DNA of 54,815 nucleotides from Folioceros fuciformis (taxonomy: Eukaryota > Anthocerotophyta > Anthocerotopsida > Anthocerotales): contig JBNGIO010005881.1 in assembly GCA_049999805.1 (NCBI GenBank), forward strand, positions 1 to 54,815. The letters are read 5' to 3'. The first letter of the stretch is position 1. Each line of letters begins with the position of its first letter. Of this stretch, positions 42,697 to 52,735 are shown piece after piece. Position numbers and translations under genes: made by a program. A model generated the notes under the pieces. It was not told the origin of the DNA, did no database searches, and saw nothing but the letters and a program-made list of their open reading frames with translations.

Positions 42697-44689
42697 AACC
42701 TCCCCTGGAACAGAAGAGCTCGAGCAACATCCTGAATTGTTCTTTGTCTTCGTTCAGCTCTGCCATTCATATCTGAGTGGTATGGGATTGTAAGTTGTCT
42801 AGTAATGCCACGTTCCTGACAAAACTCCTGAAATGCATGTGATAGGTATTCCTTCCCATTATCCGAACGGATGCATTTCAACTTAAAGCCTATCTGACGT
42901 TTGGCATATGCCAGGTATCTTTTAAAGTTGTCAAATACGTCACTCTTATGTTTCAACAGCTTTGTTATTGTGAAATGGGTGCGGTCATCCTCAAACACCA
43001 CAAAGTACTTGGCTCCTCCCCAACTTGGAGTAGACATAGGACCACATATGTCAGTATGCACTAAATCCAGCACTTGTGTTTGTCTCCTAGGCTTACCAGA
43101 TCCAAAATGAGATTTAAATTGTTTGCCGTGCACACAAGCAACACAGAGATCCAGACGGTAAGTCAGACTCGGAGAAACCTGTCACCATCTTTTCTTTGAG
43201 CAAACATCTCATAGCCTGAATATTTGGATGTCCCAACCTACAGTGCCACTTAAACACTAGGTCAGACTTACTAACTGCCTTCTCCGTTAATTGTGTCGAC
43301 TGTGGAGGGACATACTAGACAAAATCAAGTACATATAGGTCATATAAGGGGGTGCATCTAGCAATGACATATGTGGGTGTATTTACTCTTGTTATAACAC
43401 ACTCTAGACCTTTAAACAAAATTCTGTACAGGCCTGTCTTTCCCAAAGTCATAGTGCTCACGAGATTCTTCTTCAGTGCTGGAACATGCAGCACGTTTTC
43501 TAACTCCCAAGTTTTGCCATTTTGCAGAGTAATGACAACAGTTCCTATCCCTCTAATAGGAATATGGGAATTATCTCCTAGAACAACAGCATGCTCACTT
43601 GGTGCCTCTTTGTAGTTTAGAAAAGACTTCTTAGAAGAACACATGTGGTTAGAAGCCCCACTATGTAAGAACCACTGATTCTTACTATTTATGATAGAGG
43701 AGAGACAAGACACAAGTAGACCAGGTGTGGTTGCCCTTGTCACATTTGTTTCGTGTTGTTTTCCTTTTCTAGCATTATCTCTTTGCTTGATTCTGCAATC
43801 TCTTGCCTAGTGCCCTGGCTTGTGTCAGTAGTTGCACACACCATGTTTCATCACTGATTGCAGTGAATTGAAGTTGGGATTAGGCCTGGACGCTTGTCTT
43901 CTGCCTCTACCAAAACCTCCACGTCCATGCCCTCTTCTTCTGCCACGACCTCTGCCGCGACTTGTCCATAAAGCAGTATCACTCTGCTTATGAGAAGAGC
44001 TTGAAGAACCCTTGCTGTTCGTGTATTTTCTGTTGGCCTGTGCTTGCAGCTGGGCTCCAACTAACTTCTGAACAATCAGGGACGTAGTTGCTGGGGTTGT
44101 TGCTGTTGCTAGGGTAACAGTTGCTGTTGCCTGAATACTTGAACTCCAGGTTTCATAGCTTGGAGGAAGAGCCAACAAAAACTGAACGGCAGCCCGACTA
44201 TCGTCGATGATAACGCCACATGCAGCAAGCCTGGCTGTTGCTGCCCTGAACTTGGAAAAAGCCCTCAACTGATTCATTTTCTTTCATGCGCAGATTTTGC
44301 CAATGGACAGTGGCTGCTCCAACAGAGATCATATCCTTTGCTTCATACATATCATTCAGCAAAGTGCAAACACCGTGTGCATGCTTGGCCAACTTTATGT
44401 GAGGAACCATCTCCTGTGAAACAGATCCAACAAGTATGGTTTTCGCTTTTCTATCTTTGTGATTCCATTCCATTGCATCCTTTTGAGTCCAAGGCACGTA
44501 ATTGACACCACCCGGTGTCAATGTGCCAGATGGCTGACCAGCCACCCTCTCAGGATCAGTACCATCAATGACATCCATCAAAAGTTTTTCCTCAAGAATG
44601 CACCGAACTCTAAACAACCAAGCATCAAAATTATGAGAGGTAAGATGATCCTTCTCCTACAGGCGATCAGAAGACTGGTTTGCCGCCAT
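42697..44689 (-). pseudogene. Copia-C gag, protease and first part of integrase
   Basis: Gag begins at the ATG at 44689, has an early stop, and changes frame near 44275. A Gly-Arg-rich stretch precedes a zinc knuckle in which stops replace two residues (C-N-Y-stop-H-K-P-G-H). The protease reads W-F-L-H-S-G-A-S-N-H, so His replaces the catalytic Asp. The integrase holds D (H-T-D-I-C-G-P), D (R-S-D-N-G-K-E-Y) and E (A-E-R-R-Q-R), all intact, before the nested insertion at 42696. It is the sister of Copia-E. Confidence 0.87.
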
Positions 44690-44707
44690 AGTGTCTGACT
44701 TGCTTTG

Positions 44708-45103
44708 CTAAGAAGTAGAGGGCCTTAGATCAGCAAGTTGCTCTCTAAGGCTAATGATCTCCGAAGCGTGTTTCTTGACTTCCAATTCCAAACCGACTAC
44801 TGAAATATGCTCTGACGCTCGCTGTTTCTCGAGGGGATCCAAGCGGGTGGTCAAGATATCTACACGCCTGGAGGTCTCCAGCACTGCAGACTTCACATTC
44901 AGCAAGGAACTGAGGAGAGCGTCACATTGATTCAGGTCAGACTGTTTGTGCTCATCTTGCAACGAATAGGGTTTGCAGCATCTGCAGATTCCAGTTGGTT
45001 GCAATGTATAACTTGGTGATTCTGTCAGAATCTGCAGGCCTGAATTAGCAGGTGGGAGCACCTCCGTTTGATTGGCGTCGTAAGATTCAACAAACGTCTT
45101 CAA
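44708..45103 (-). pseudogene. Copia-C leader frame upstream of gag
   Basis: A 131-codon open frame starting at 45103, between the primer-binding site and gag, and the best preserved leader in the window. The first half has a small Cys pair (C-R-C-C). The second half is a charged heptad helix (L-L-N-V-K-S, V-D-I-L-T-T-R-L, S-L-R-E-Q-L-A-D-L), very probably a coiled coil. The Copia-E leader has matching motifs. No known enzymatic domain is visible. It could be a separate protein or an N-terminal part of Gag, since it ends only 18 bases before the gag ATG. Confidence 0.65.
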
Positions 45104-45411
45104 GAACCTAGTTCTCTCCTGTTGCTCAGCAGAAGAAAGGACGTTTTTGAAATACAGTCTCTCAAATTGGGTCCCAAAATCCTATAATTTAGAAATAGGA
45201 ATCTGTTGCGCCTTTCCCTATCTATGGGCAAATGGCCAATTCTGCCTACATATGCCTTTTCTCGGCATCGTGCCACCGCTACATAAGACCGTGTCTATTC
45301 TGCATTTTGTAAAAAATGGATATGATCCATATTTCAAGAACTTCCATTGTTTGAAGCTCTAAATTAAAAATGCAAGCAGAAAGACACAGATCAGATATAG
45401 CTCTAATACCA

Positions 45412-45584
45412 TGTTCACATATTAAAATGTGATCTATGCGTACATCCAGGAAGAATAGAATAGAAAAGTAGTGTCTAGTCCTTACACAAGTCTCAAAGTA
45501 GTACTAGCAGTTATAACTGCCAATCTAACCTAACTACCTAAGGTGCTAGCCCTAAGCATAGCAATGTAAACTAACTACTCAATA
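45412..45584 (-). repeat. Copia-C 5' LTR
   Basis: Direct copy of the LTR at 37834-38006, with TGTTCACAT at the left and CTCAATA at the right, where the final CA has become TA. The primer-binding site lies immediately left (45400-45411). Confidence 0.93.
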
Positions 45585-46170
45585 GTGAGGGAAGTCCGTG
45601 ACTAGAAAATTAGATGTTCCATTCCCACCCCCCCCTCCCCATTTGATTGGGCCTGAATGGTAGAGGGTTGCAGCTATGGTCTGTGGGGCACAACGAGGGC
45701 AATACCAAAGCTGCTCTAGGAACTCAGAGAGAGGTGGGTTGAGACTGAAAAAATGGTAGCCCCCGTTGCAGTGGTCGCAAAGTAGCATTAACTCACCACC
45801 GTTAGTTCTTTGACAAACCTGGCATGAGTAGTCTCGAGGGAGAATCCAATCAGCTGTGACTATGGTTGGGTCCAAATTGGGGAGGTGGCAGGGTGCACAG
45901 TTCTTCATATAGTCTATGATGGTGCGCCCATCAGCTCCTTACAATACCAAGACACCATTAGGTCTAATCTCCCTAACCCGTAGTACATGACGGTTGTTGG
46001 TGGTGTCTAGGGTGTCCCTAATTTGCCGTTGCAGGTACATGAAATCCCCCACTTGAAACTTCTCCATTTTGGGCCTGAAACTGCCACTACGGGTATATGC
46101 AAATTGTAGGGTGTCAGGTTTGTTCGGCAGAGAAGCTGAGACTTGGTGACGGTGATGGCGCCAGGAGGGA
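45585..46170 (-). pseudogene. C-terminal integrase and PHD finger of an older LTR retrotransposon
   Basis: On the minus strand, from about 46170 leftward: Y-T-R-S-G-S, then a small beta-barrel-like region (F-Q-V-G-D-F-M-Y-L-Q-R-Q, R-V-R-E-I-R-P-N-G) typical of retroviral-type integrase C-termini. One stop near 45940 follows, then N-C-A-P-C-H-L-P and a PHD finger: C-Q-V-C, L-L-C-D-H-C, Y-H-F-F-S-L and W-Y-C-P-R-C. The eight-ligand Cys4-His-Cys3 pattern is complete except that Ser replaces the fifth Cys (S-L for C-L). A PHD finger reads histone H3 tails and could guide insertion. The frame ends at a TAA created exactly at the Copia-C insertion site; the 3' part of this element continues left of 37834. 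Everything upstream is missing, replaced by the LINE. Confidence 0.75.
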
Positions 46171-46187
46171 TCTAGCTTGGTGATTCA

Positions 46188-47197
46188 ATGGAGTCGCTGA
46201 GCCCCCCATGGGGGGGCTCAACAGCTGGCACATGGGCAGCAATAGTCAGTATGTGTTCTAATAAACAGAAGGCGAGGGGGCAAAACGAGGGGGTGAAGGT
46301 AGCTAATCACTCTGATGCTAACCGGACAAAGGCCAAGGCAGAGAAAGACTCGCAGGTACGGACACCTGAGGTGGATTATGCACAGGCTCAGGTACAGCCG
46401 GGCCCTTCCCAAGAATATGCCTCGGGTTTGGCAAAAGAGGATACAGGTTTAAAGCTGGGTCCGCTAACGGAAGTGCTCACTGAGGCGAGATTTTTTCAGA
46501 GGGAGGAGGACAAGCTTGTTGCCAGCTCAGTTGTGGGGCGGCTTATGTCTGGAGGTCCTCCTACCGTGGAGGAATTGGAGGACAGGGTGGCTCAGGTAAC
46601 GGGATGCCCTCTAGCTTATGTTTTCTTGAAAGCAGACGGTTCTTTCCAGATTAAGTGTGACGAGGCCGTTGGGGCTCAAGCCCTCCTACAAAGCTGTCCT
46701 TCCAAGAATCCATCCCAATGGTGGTGGAGGCCTGGTCTCCTGGGAATAGGATCATGCAATCTAAAATCAAGCGGCACTTTTTGTGGGTGGGTCTTCCAGC
46801 CTTGTCGGTTCAGCTCGTCACATTGATTCGCAAAATCCTGGGGACCATCCCATTGATTCGCAAAATTTTGGGGTCCATTGGCAGGGTGGTGGAGGTCCCT
46901 AAGGTGGATTCTAGATTTTTTGATAGCAACAAACCACCCCGCTTTGGTGTGAGGGTTGATAGCCTCCTAGCTTTGCCGGAAGGTGTCGTTGTTCGTGATC
47001 CGGAGGACCCATCTAAGAGTTTTACGCAGCTCTTTGATTACCCTGATCTACCTATTAGATGCGGTGTGTGTGGCTTGCAAAATCATCTTAAGCAGGCTTG
47101 TCGTCTTTGGGCTGGAATGGGAGGTTGGAGTGACAATTCGGAGAAGGCACATTTAGGCCCCCTGCCTGGATTCAAAGATGCCCCTACGAAGTCCTAG
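46188..47197 (+). pseudogene. LINE ORF1 (DUF4283-like, zinc knuckle)
   Basis: ORF1 reads from the ATG at 46188 and changes frame near 46705. It continues to L-P-I-R-C-G-V-C-G-L-Q-N-H-L-K-Q-A-C-R, a plant LINE-type CCHC knuckle near 47055-47105, preceded by V-R-V-D and R-D-P-E-D-like wording seen in DUF4283 proteins. It would bind element RNA. A 30-bp tandem duplication at 46821-46850 and 46851-46880 doubles L-I-R-K-I-L-G. The stop at 47195 probably ends only this fragment. Confidence 0.75.
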
Positions 47198-50100
47198 AGG
47201 ACTAACCCTGGAATGCACTTGTGGGAAAACAAAGTTCAGAAAGATTTCTTGGGGAGCGGGGGCACAGTACACAAGCTAAGCTTTGTGTGCTCCTGAGGAA
47301 GAAGGTGGATAATACATACTTCTATTGGATGTCGAAGTGGGGAGAACTCAGAGCCTTGCCTATGCGCTCATTCTAGATAAGGGGGGTCGACTGGGGGTTA
47401 GCCCCCTGTGCTCTAGACTACAGTCAAGCTGAAAGTTAAGGGCATGTTGCAGGCGGGTAAGCTGAGCAAGCTGTAAGAATGATCCTGCAAGAAGCACGAC
47501 ATAGTATGGTGTGTCACAGACTTGAGGATAGCTCTTCTATCGTATTTGTGAACACATTGATTGAGCTGAGGGAAGAATGCCGAATCCGGGACTTTAAGGT
47601 GTCGCAGTGGATGGGGGAGCCTCAGTTGCTGGCTTATATCAAGGATGCAAAATTTGGCAAAGGCAAAGTTACTCTCGCATCTAGAGTGGTCTTCAAGGCG
47701 CATCTTGGCTTTCTCGGGTTACTCAATGCTCCAATTTTGATCAAACTCCCAGGCAGTTGGGAGCTCAGATGGGAAGAGGATATGGCGGTTGAGGATACGG
47801 TGCCTATGGAGCAGGACATCAATAGTGTGGACCTCGGTAGTGTCACCAGCAAATGGATTTAAGGGTCCTGCAACAGAGGGCAGGGTTACCATCGGGGGGT
47901 CTCACCAAAGGGGAGGTGCTCATCAACTTGACAACCCCACAACACATCAGGATTCCTTAAGTGTCTCCCAGGAAGCAAACCCTGTAGGGGTAGAAGCACG
48001 AGTTGTACCCTCAGGAGAACAAACGAAGGGTGGGGTACTTAAGGCAGTTGATAAGGTGGCCATCCAGGGAGGGTTGAGACAGGCTCACACACTAGAGAGC
48101 CACGGACCGGGGCAAACAACTTGGACAGCCCTCCTTGGGGAGCTGCAGCGGGATTGCCAGAATCCCAAGGCCTGTAGAGGAGCTCACAAGAAATTATGCT
48201 AGGCTGGAGATGCGCAATTTGGTGTCACACCTAGGGGGTGTTGTGGATGGCGGGAGTCTCCAAGGTGGTCAGCTGAGGTCAGGAGTTGAAGGTGGCCCTG
48301 ATCAGTCTGAAGGTCCAGGGGGTAGCACTCCTCCTCTGGCCCAGCAAGGTGGGGCGAGTCTTCCACTGGATGAGGTGCCAGCAAAAGGAAGGGTGACTTA
48401 GGAAGGAGACGCCGGTGCGTCACCGGAGGTGGGGGGTGACGCACGGAATTCAGCCCTGGAGAGTTCCACCGCCCAGCCTCTAGAAGCTTGGCAAATCGGC
48501 TCCCTGTTGTTGGGACCAGGTATTCCTTTTTCTTTGGCAATGGAGAACGATGGACCTGCTCCTCGGGAGACGCAGGAGGTGGACCCCAACCGTGTGGAAG
48601 GGGTGGTCAAGCAGGAGACCTTTCAAACCTGGTGGATACAGCGGGGCTCTCAGGAGGTTTTTGGAGATTGTTAAGCTGGGGAATGTTCCAACCGGTTTTC
48701 TCCCCAGACCAGGGAAGAGATGAACGGGGACGTGCTACAAGCCTTCCCTATGGCACCGAACGGGAAGGGAGAACAAAGCAAGGGGAAAGGCTAGACCACG
48801 GCGGCAGTCCATCCAGAAGTTGGAGCCAGTGCTGTAGAGCAGCCTAGGCAGTTTCTACAAACGCTCTTGTGTCCGAGAGCTGAGACTGAGCACCTCTCAT
48901 CGCTTCTTAACTGCGTTGATGCATGTACAGATGTGGCCTTTCAGCAAGGTCAGGAAGACGTTGTGGATCGTGCAAGGGAGTGCTTGCAGGTTTCGTCCTC
49001 CACAGCTCTGGAGGCGGGTCGGGAGGTATATGGCTTTTGCCTACAAGGTGTGGAGGCTTTGTCTCCTTCGCCCTCACGTTGGTACCAGAGCAGGATACTT
49101 CGTGCACCGGGGGTGGTGAAGCTTTGGGGAAGAATTATGAGGAGGGAGGGCTGCAGGTCTCCAGGGATAGAGCATCCCAGGCGGGGAATGTTCAGTGAGG
49201 GGAGGTGGTGGCGACTGGAAGCCTCCTTGCCAAGCTCAAAACAGCAGCTTCATGTTCAGTTCTCGGGGTTGCCATAGAGGGCGGTCAGGTGGAGGAATCG
49301 AGTCGAGAGTTTGTGACAACCCCTAAGGTGTGCTGCACGAAGGTGGCCGGGAGGCTGGAGGGACAAAAAGCTCCCTTACCGCCAGGATCGGGGTGGAGCA
49401 GTGAGCATGCACGGGAGGTGAGGCAGAGGTTGTCACCGTCACTGGTGCACCGCTGGGATTCTCTTCCCAGGAGCTCAAGCCACAAGGTGTGGTGGCGCTA
49501 CCTCCTTCGGGTTTCAGCTAGGGGCTAGGGTCTGGAGCTCCTTTAAGGGTGATGGGTGAGGACTTGGGATGGTGTTCAGAGGAGGGACGTCAACAGATCT
49601 TTAGGAGCAGGGAGATTCAGGCTGGGATTTCTTAGGGAGAGGAGGATTTTGTGGCTAGTTAGCTCCCTGACACATTCAAGGAGGACGACGCTGAAACAGT
49701 GCTCGGGGGCACTGGCAGGGGAGGGATTAAAAGGTCCCCTGCCTACAGGAGCATGGAGGAGGAGGGGGCAAGTACTGGTGATGCTTCAATAGCTGACATC
49801 AGGAATGGAGTAGCAACAAATGCTACTTCTCAGGAGGTATGTCTGCAAGACTCGGAGGCGTCGATGCCACCGGGTTCGAGCCGGGGGGGCCAGGGCCAGG
49901 GCCTGGGGTTCTTTCAAAGGCAATCAGCGAGGGCTTGGGGAGGAAGCTAGCCTTGGTTTTCCATGGGCAACAATCGCCTGGCTCCTCGGCGCCGGAGTCA
50001 CCACTGGACAGCGAGCTAGCACTGGCTCCCCGGGCTCTGGTGCAAGCGCGGGATCCTGGCTTCGCTGTTGGACTGGATCCGGATGTGAGATCGGCCCATG

Positions 50101-51329
50101 CTTCCACAACCGAGCAAACAGCGCTACAGTTAGTTTGGATACTAGGCAAGCAAAAAAACGCGAAGGTGTCTTTGGGGAAGAAGACTCGGATCTCAGAGGA
50201 TCCGACATCAGGGCTTAAGCGGCAGGAAAGCGTTGAACAGAGTGGTTCAACGAATGGCCATGGACATAACTGCCACTCTGTTCAACGAATGGCCATGGAC
50301 ATAACTTCCCTGGATGGAAAAAAGATCAAAGTGGTAGAAGGGCTGAGGGGTGGAAATCGGATGCACGGGCAGGGCTCAACTGGTGAAAAGATGGATCTCT
50401 TGATCGGGCGTGGAAACCGCAATATTGAAGAAAGACTGGGATTAGGGAGGATGAAAAGGTTCAATGAATCCGGCAAAGTTTTTGCCTGATGGCGTTAGCC
50501 CCATCATGCAAGAAAACGCTGTGTATGCTTTTGAGGACGACTTGTTCTCTACTCCTGGTGCAGAGGATAACGAGGACGGGGAACCAGTGTGGCATGAGGT
50601 CTAAGCTATCTTTTCTGGGGATGAAGGCTGCTCCTCTCCGCTAAGTTCTTGGGAGAGGAGTTGGGACCAGGCCAAGGTCGCAGCAAGGATTCTGCCCTCT
50701 AGGGCAAGAGAATCTTATAGTGATTAGTGGCCAAGGAAGCCGGATGTCGGAAAAACTAGCCAGGCGGGAAGGCAAACAATACTCAATCAACCTTATAGTT
50801 ACGAGGAAGATTCAGGACACTTACTCGTACCTGGTTAAGTTAGGAGACGAGGGGGAGCTGCTCCCTATATCATTCCATTGAAATAGTTGCATTCAGGGCA
50901 GGAAAGGATTTTTGTCGCCTTGTCATCCGGAGGGGTTCTTGCGAGTAAGGAAGGCAAGGAGGTGGAGTTTTTCAGCGATGTTTACCAGACGGGTGATAGG
51001 TATTTTGCTGACATCCATCTCAAATAGGCATGTGGACCAACTTTGCCGCTTACTTCTGAATGGAGGTGGACCCTAGACGTGCCGTGGGCAAAAGACATGG
51101 CAGTGGGAGAGTCTGAGAGGCTCTCAAGAGTTGAGGGCAGAAGGTGTGCGTACGTAAATTTGAACGGCTTCAAAGAATGTCCCTTGATCTTAAAGCTAAT
51201 AACCAATTGTCTTGGTCTAGACTCATGTCTGGGGCTAGGATGCCTAAACCTGCTGCGGTCTGGAAGCTCCCAAGCAAATCCTGATAAATGGGTCTCGACA
51301 CCTTAAAAAATTATGAGAGGGGGACACAC
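47198..51329 (+). other. LINE middle section: ORF1 tail and linker, largely unreadable
   Basis: An open stretch of 127 codons (47479-47862) with a globular look (R-V-V-F-K-A-H-L-G-F-L) may be ORF1. After it, long Gly/Gln/Ser/Glu-rich frames change register often through 50.5 kb, consistent with a decayed low-complexity ORF1 tail. Direct and inverted repeats occur near 50.23-50.31 kb. No other family is recognised. The section is long for an L1 linker, so an undetected insertion is possible. Confidence 0.45.
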
Positions 51330-52731
51330 CTGCGAATCATTTCATGGAATGTAAGGGCCCGGGGGATGGTCAAAGATGGCTTCAAAGTGTAGGAGGCTGA
51401 AGCACTTGTTAGAAGAGGAGGTCACTTGGGATATTGTATGCCTGCAAGAGCATAAGCTCTCTACGGAGCATATCCAAAAAGTGAAGAAGCTTTTCCTTCC
51501 AAGTATTACAGAATGGGTGGCAGCTAGAGCAGAGGAAGCAAGTGGAGTGGATTATATTATCTGACTCAACGAATATCAGCAACCTAGGGAGGTGTGTCCA
51601 TAACTGTTCACATAGAACACACTCACAATACAGAATACACTCACAATATCTTGGAGGCGAGTCAAGATGAGGGTGGTAGGTTTGTGTGGCTGGTGTTGCA
51701 AACACCTTAAGGCCCACTCAGCATCTGTAATATTTATGCCCCCAATGCTGCCTCTGACAGGAGTAGTCTCTGGTGTGGACTGGGGAAACAACTGGATGAG
51801 CAAATCCTATGGATGCTGGCCGGGGATTTCAACTTTGTTGAAAGACGGGAAGATATCCGAGGGGAGAGCCCAGTAGATATTCAGTCGATGCCCATGTCTT
51901 GGTAGGAACTGAGAGATATTGTCTTGGTTGTACAGGATACGTGGTTGGCCCTCCCAGCACATCGTCAGCCGCAATCCTTGAAGTTCAGCTGGACTAACCA
52001 ACAACAACAGAATTTGGGAGCGCGCAAATTGGACAAGTTCTATGTTCCTTCTGGTTGGCTACCCCTTGTGCAGTCGTACAGTATTCTCGCAGGTATGATC
52101 CTGTCGAACCATCACCCAATTAGCTTGCACTTGGGCCTTGCTCCTGCTTCGTGGCAACAGAGGAGGCATATGCAAAACTTTTGGATGAACACGCCCTTAC
52201 TTAAGGAAAAAGGGTGTGTTCGAGGAGGTCAAAAACATTTGGCAGGGAATAGAACAGGGGGAAGAACCTGTTGTGTCCAGATTGATATGTGCTAACAACG
52301 TAGCGACTAGGTATTTGAGGAAACGGGGGGTCCAACGGGCGAAGGATCTGCGCCAGCAAGAATGTTTTTGGAGAGAGGAACTAAGCTGGCTACAAAGGAG
52401 TTGTGAGGAGCGGGACTTCACAATCGAAGAAGAAGGCCGGAAAACAGAGGTGTAGTGCGCTTTGGCCAAATTGGAAGAAGAGAGAGCTAGAGGTTGGTTT
52501 AAATGGGCGAAGGTTAAGTGGGTGAGGGAAGGGGATGGTCCGTCTAAATTCTTTTTTGATAAGATGGCTGCTAACCGGCACAGGTTGCGCATTCCTGCTC
52601 TCCCGGACGCGCAAGGAGTGGTGCAAGAGTCGCTTGAAGGTTTAATAAAGCTCATCACCCTCTTCTTTGTGGGAATTTTTTCCAGTGTTGAGAAGGTGGC
52701 TCCAGGCTCTGAAGGGGATGCTGAGGAATAA
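51330..52731 (+). pseudogene. LINE ORF2: endonuclease and start of reverse transcriptase
   Basis: The APE-like endonuclease begins with L-R-I-I-S-W-N-V-R-A at 51330 (catalytic Asn in S-W-N). It continues with V-C-L-Q-E-H-K (catalytic Glu), G-D-F-N near 51826 and S-N-H-H-P-I near 52110, where Asn stands for the Asp of the usual S-D-H. It would nick target DNA. The linker to RT (K-V-K-W-V-R-E-G-D-G-P-S-K-F-F-F) follows near 52520 and the frame ends at 52731, before the RT catalytic motifs. Frame changes near 51367, 51590, 51740, 52200 and 52455 break it. Confidence 0.8.
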
Positions 52732-52735
52732 ATCG

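Larger units (their letters stand above)
37834..45584 (-). mobile_element. Copia-C: full-length Ty1/copia retrotransposon with nested insertions
   Basis: Two 173-bp LTRs bound the element (37834-38006 and 45412-45584), differing at about 7 positions by eye. Target duplication GTGAG occurs at 37829-37833 and 45585-45589. The primer-binding site (TGGTATTAGAGC on the minus strand, 45411-45400) and the polypurine tract (GAGTGGGAG, 38007-38015 region) abut the LTRs correctly. Leader, gag, protease, integrase, RT and RNase H follow on the minus strand. A 2,041-bp insertion splits integrase, and about 0.5 kb of foreign sequence splits RNase H. Without the 2,041-bp insert and its 5-bp duplication the element would be about 5.7 kb. 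Confidence 0.95.
46188..52735 (+). mobile_element. LINE (L1 type) lacking its 3' half
   Basis: ORF1 with a zinc knuckle, a long poorly readable middle section, an APE-type endonuclease and the first part of the region leading into RT lie on the plus strand. The RT palm, C-terminal Cys-rich part and poly-A tail are missing beyond 52735. Numerous stops and frame changes occur. The 5' start is near 46188, directly beside the PHD fragment. Confidence 0.82.

Noticed and set aside
49823-50208. Minus-strand Pro/Ser/Ala-rich frames
   Set aside because: They mirror the Gly/Gln-rich LINE strand and have no independent support.
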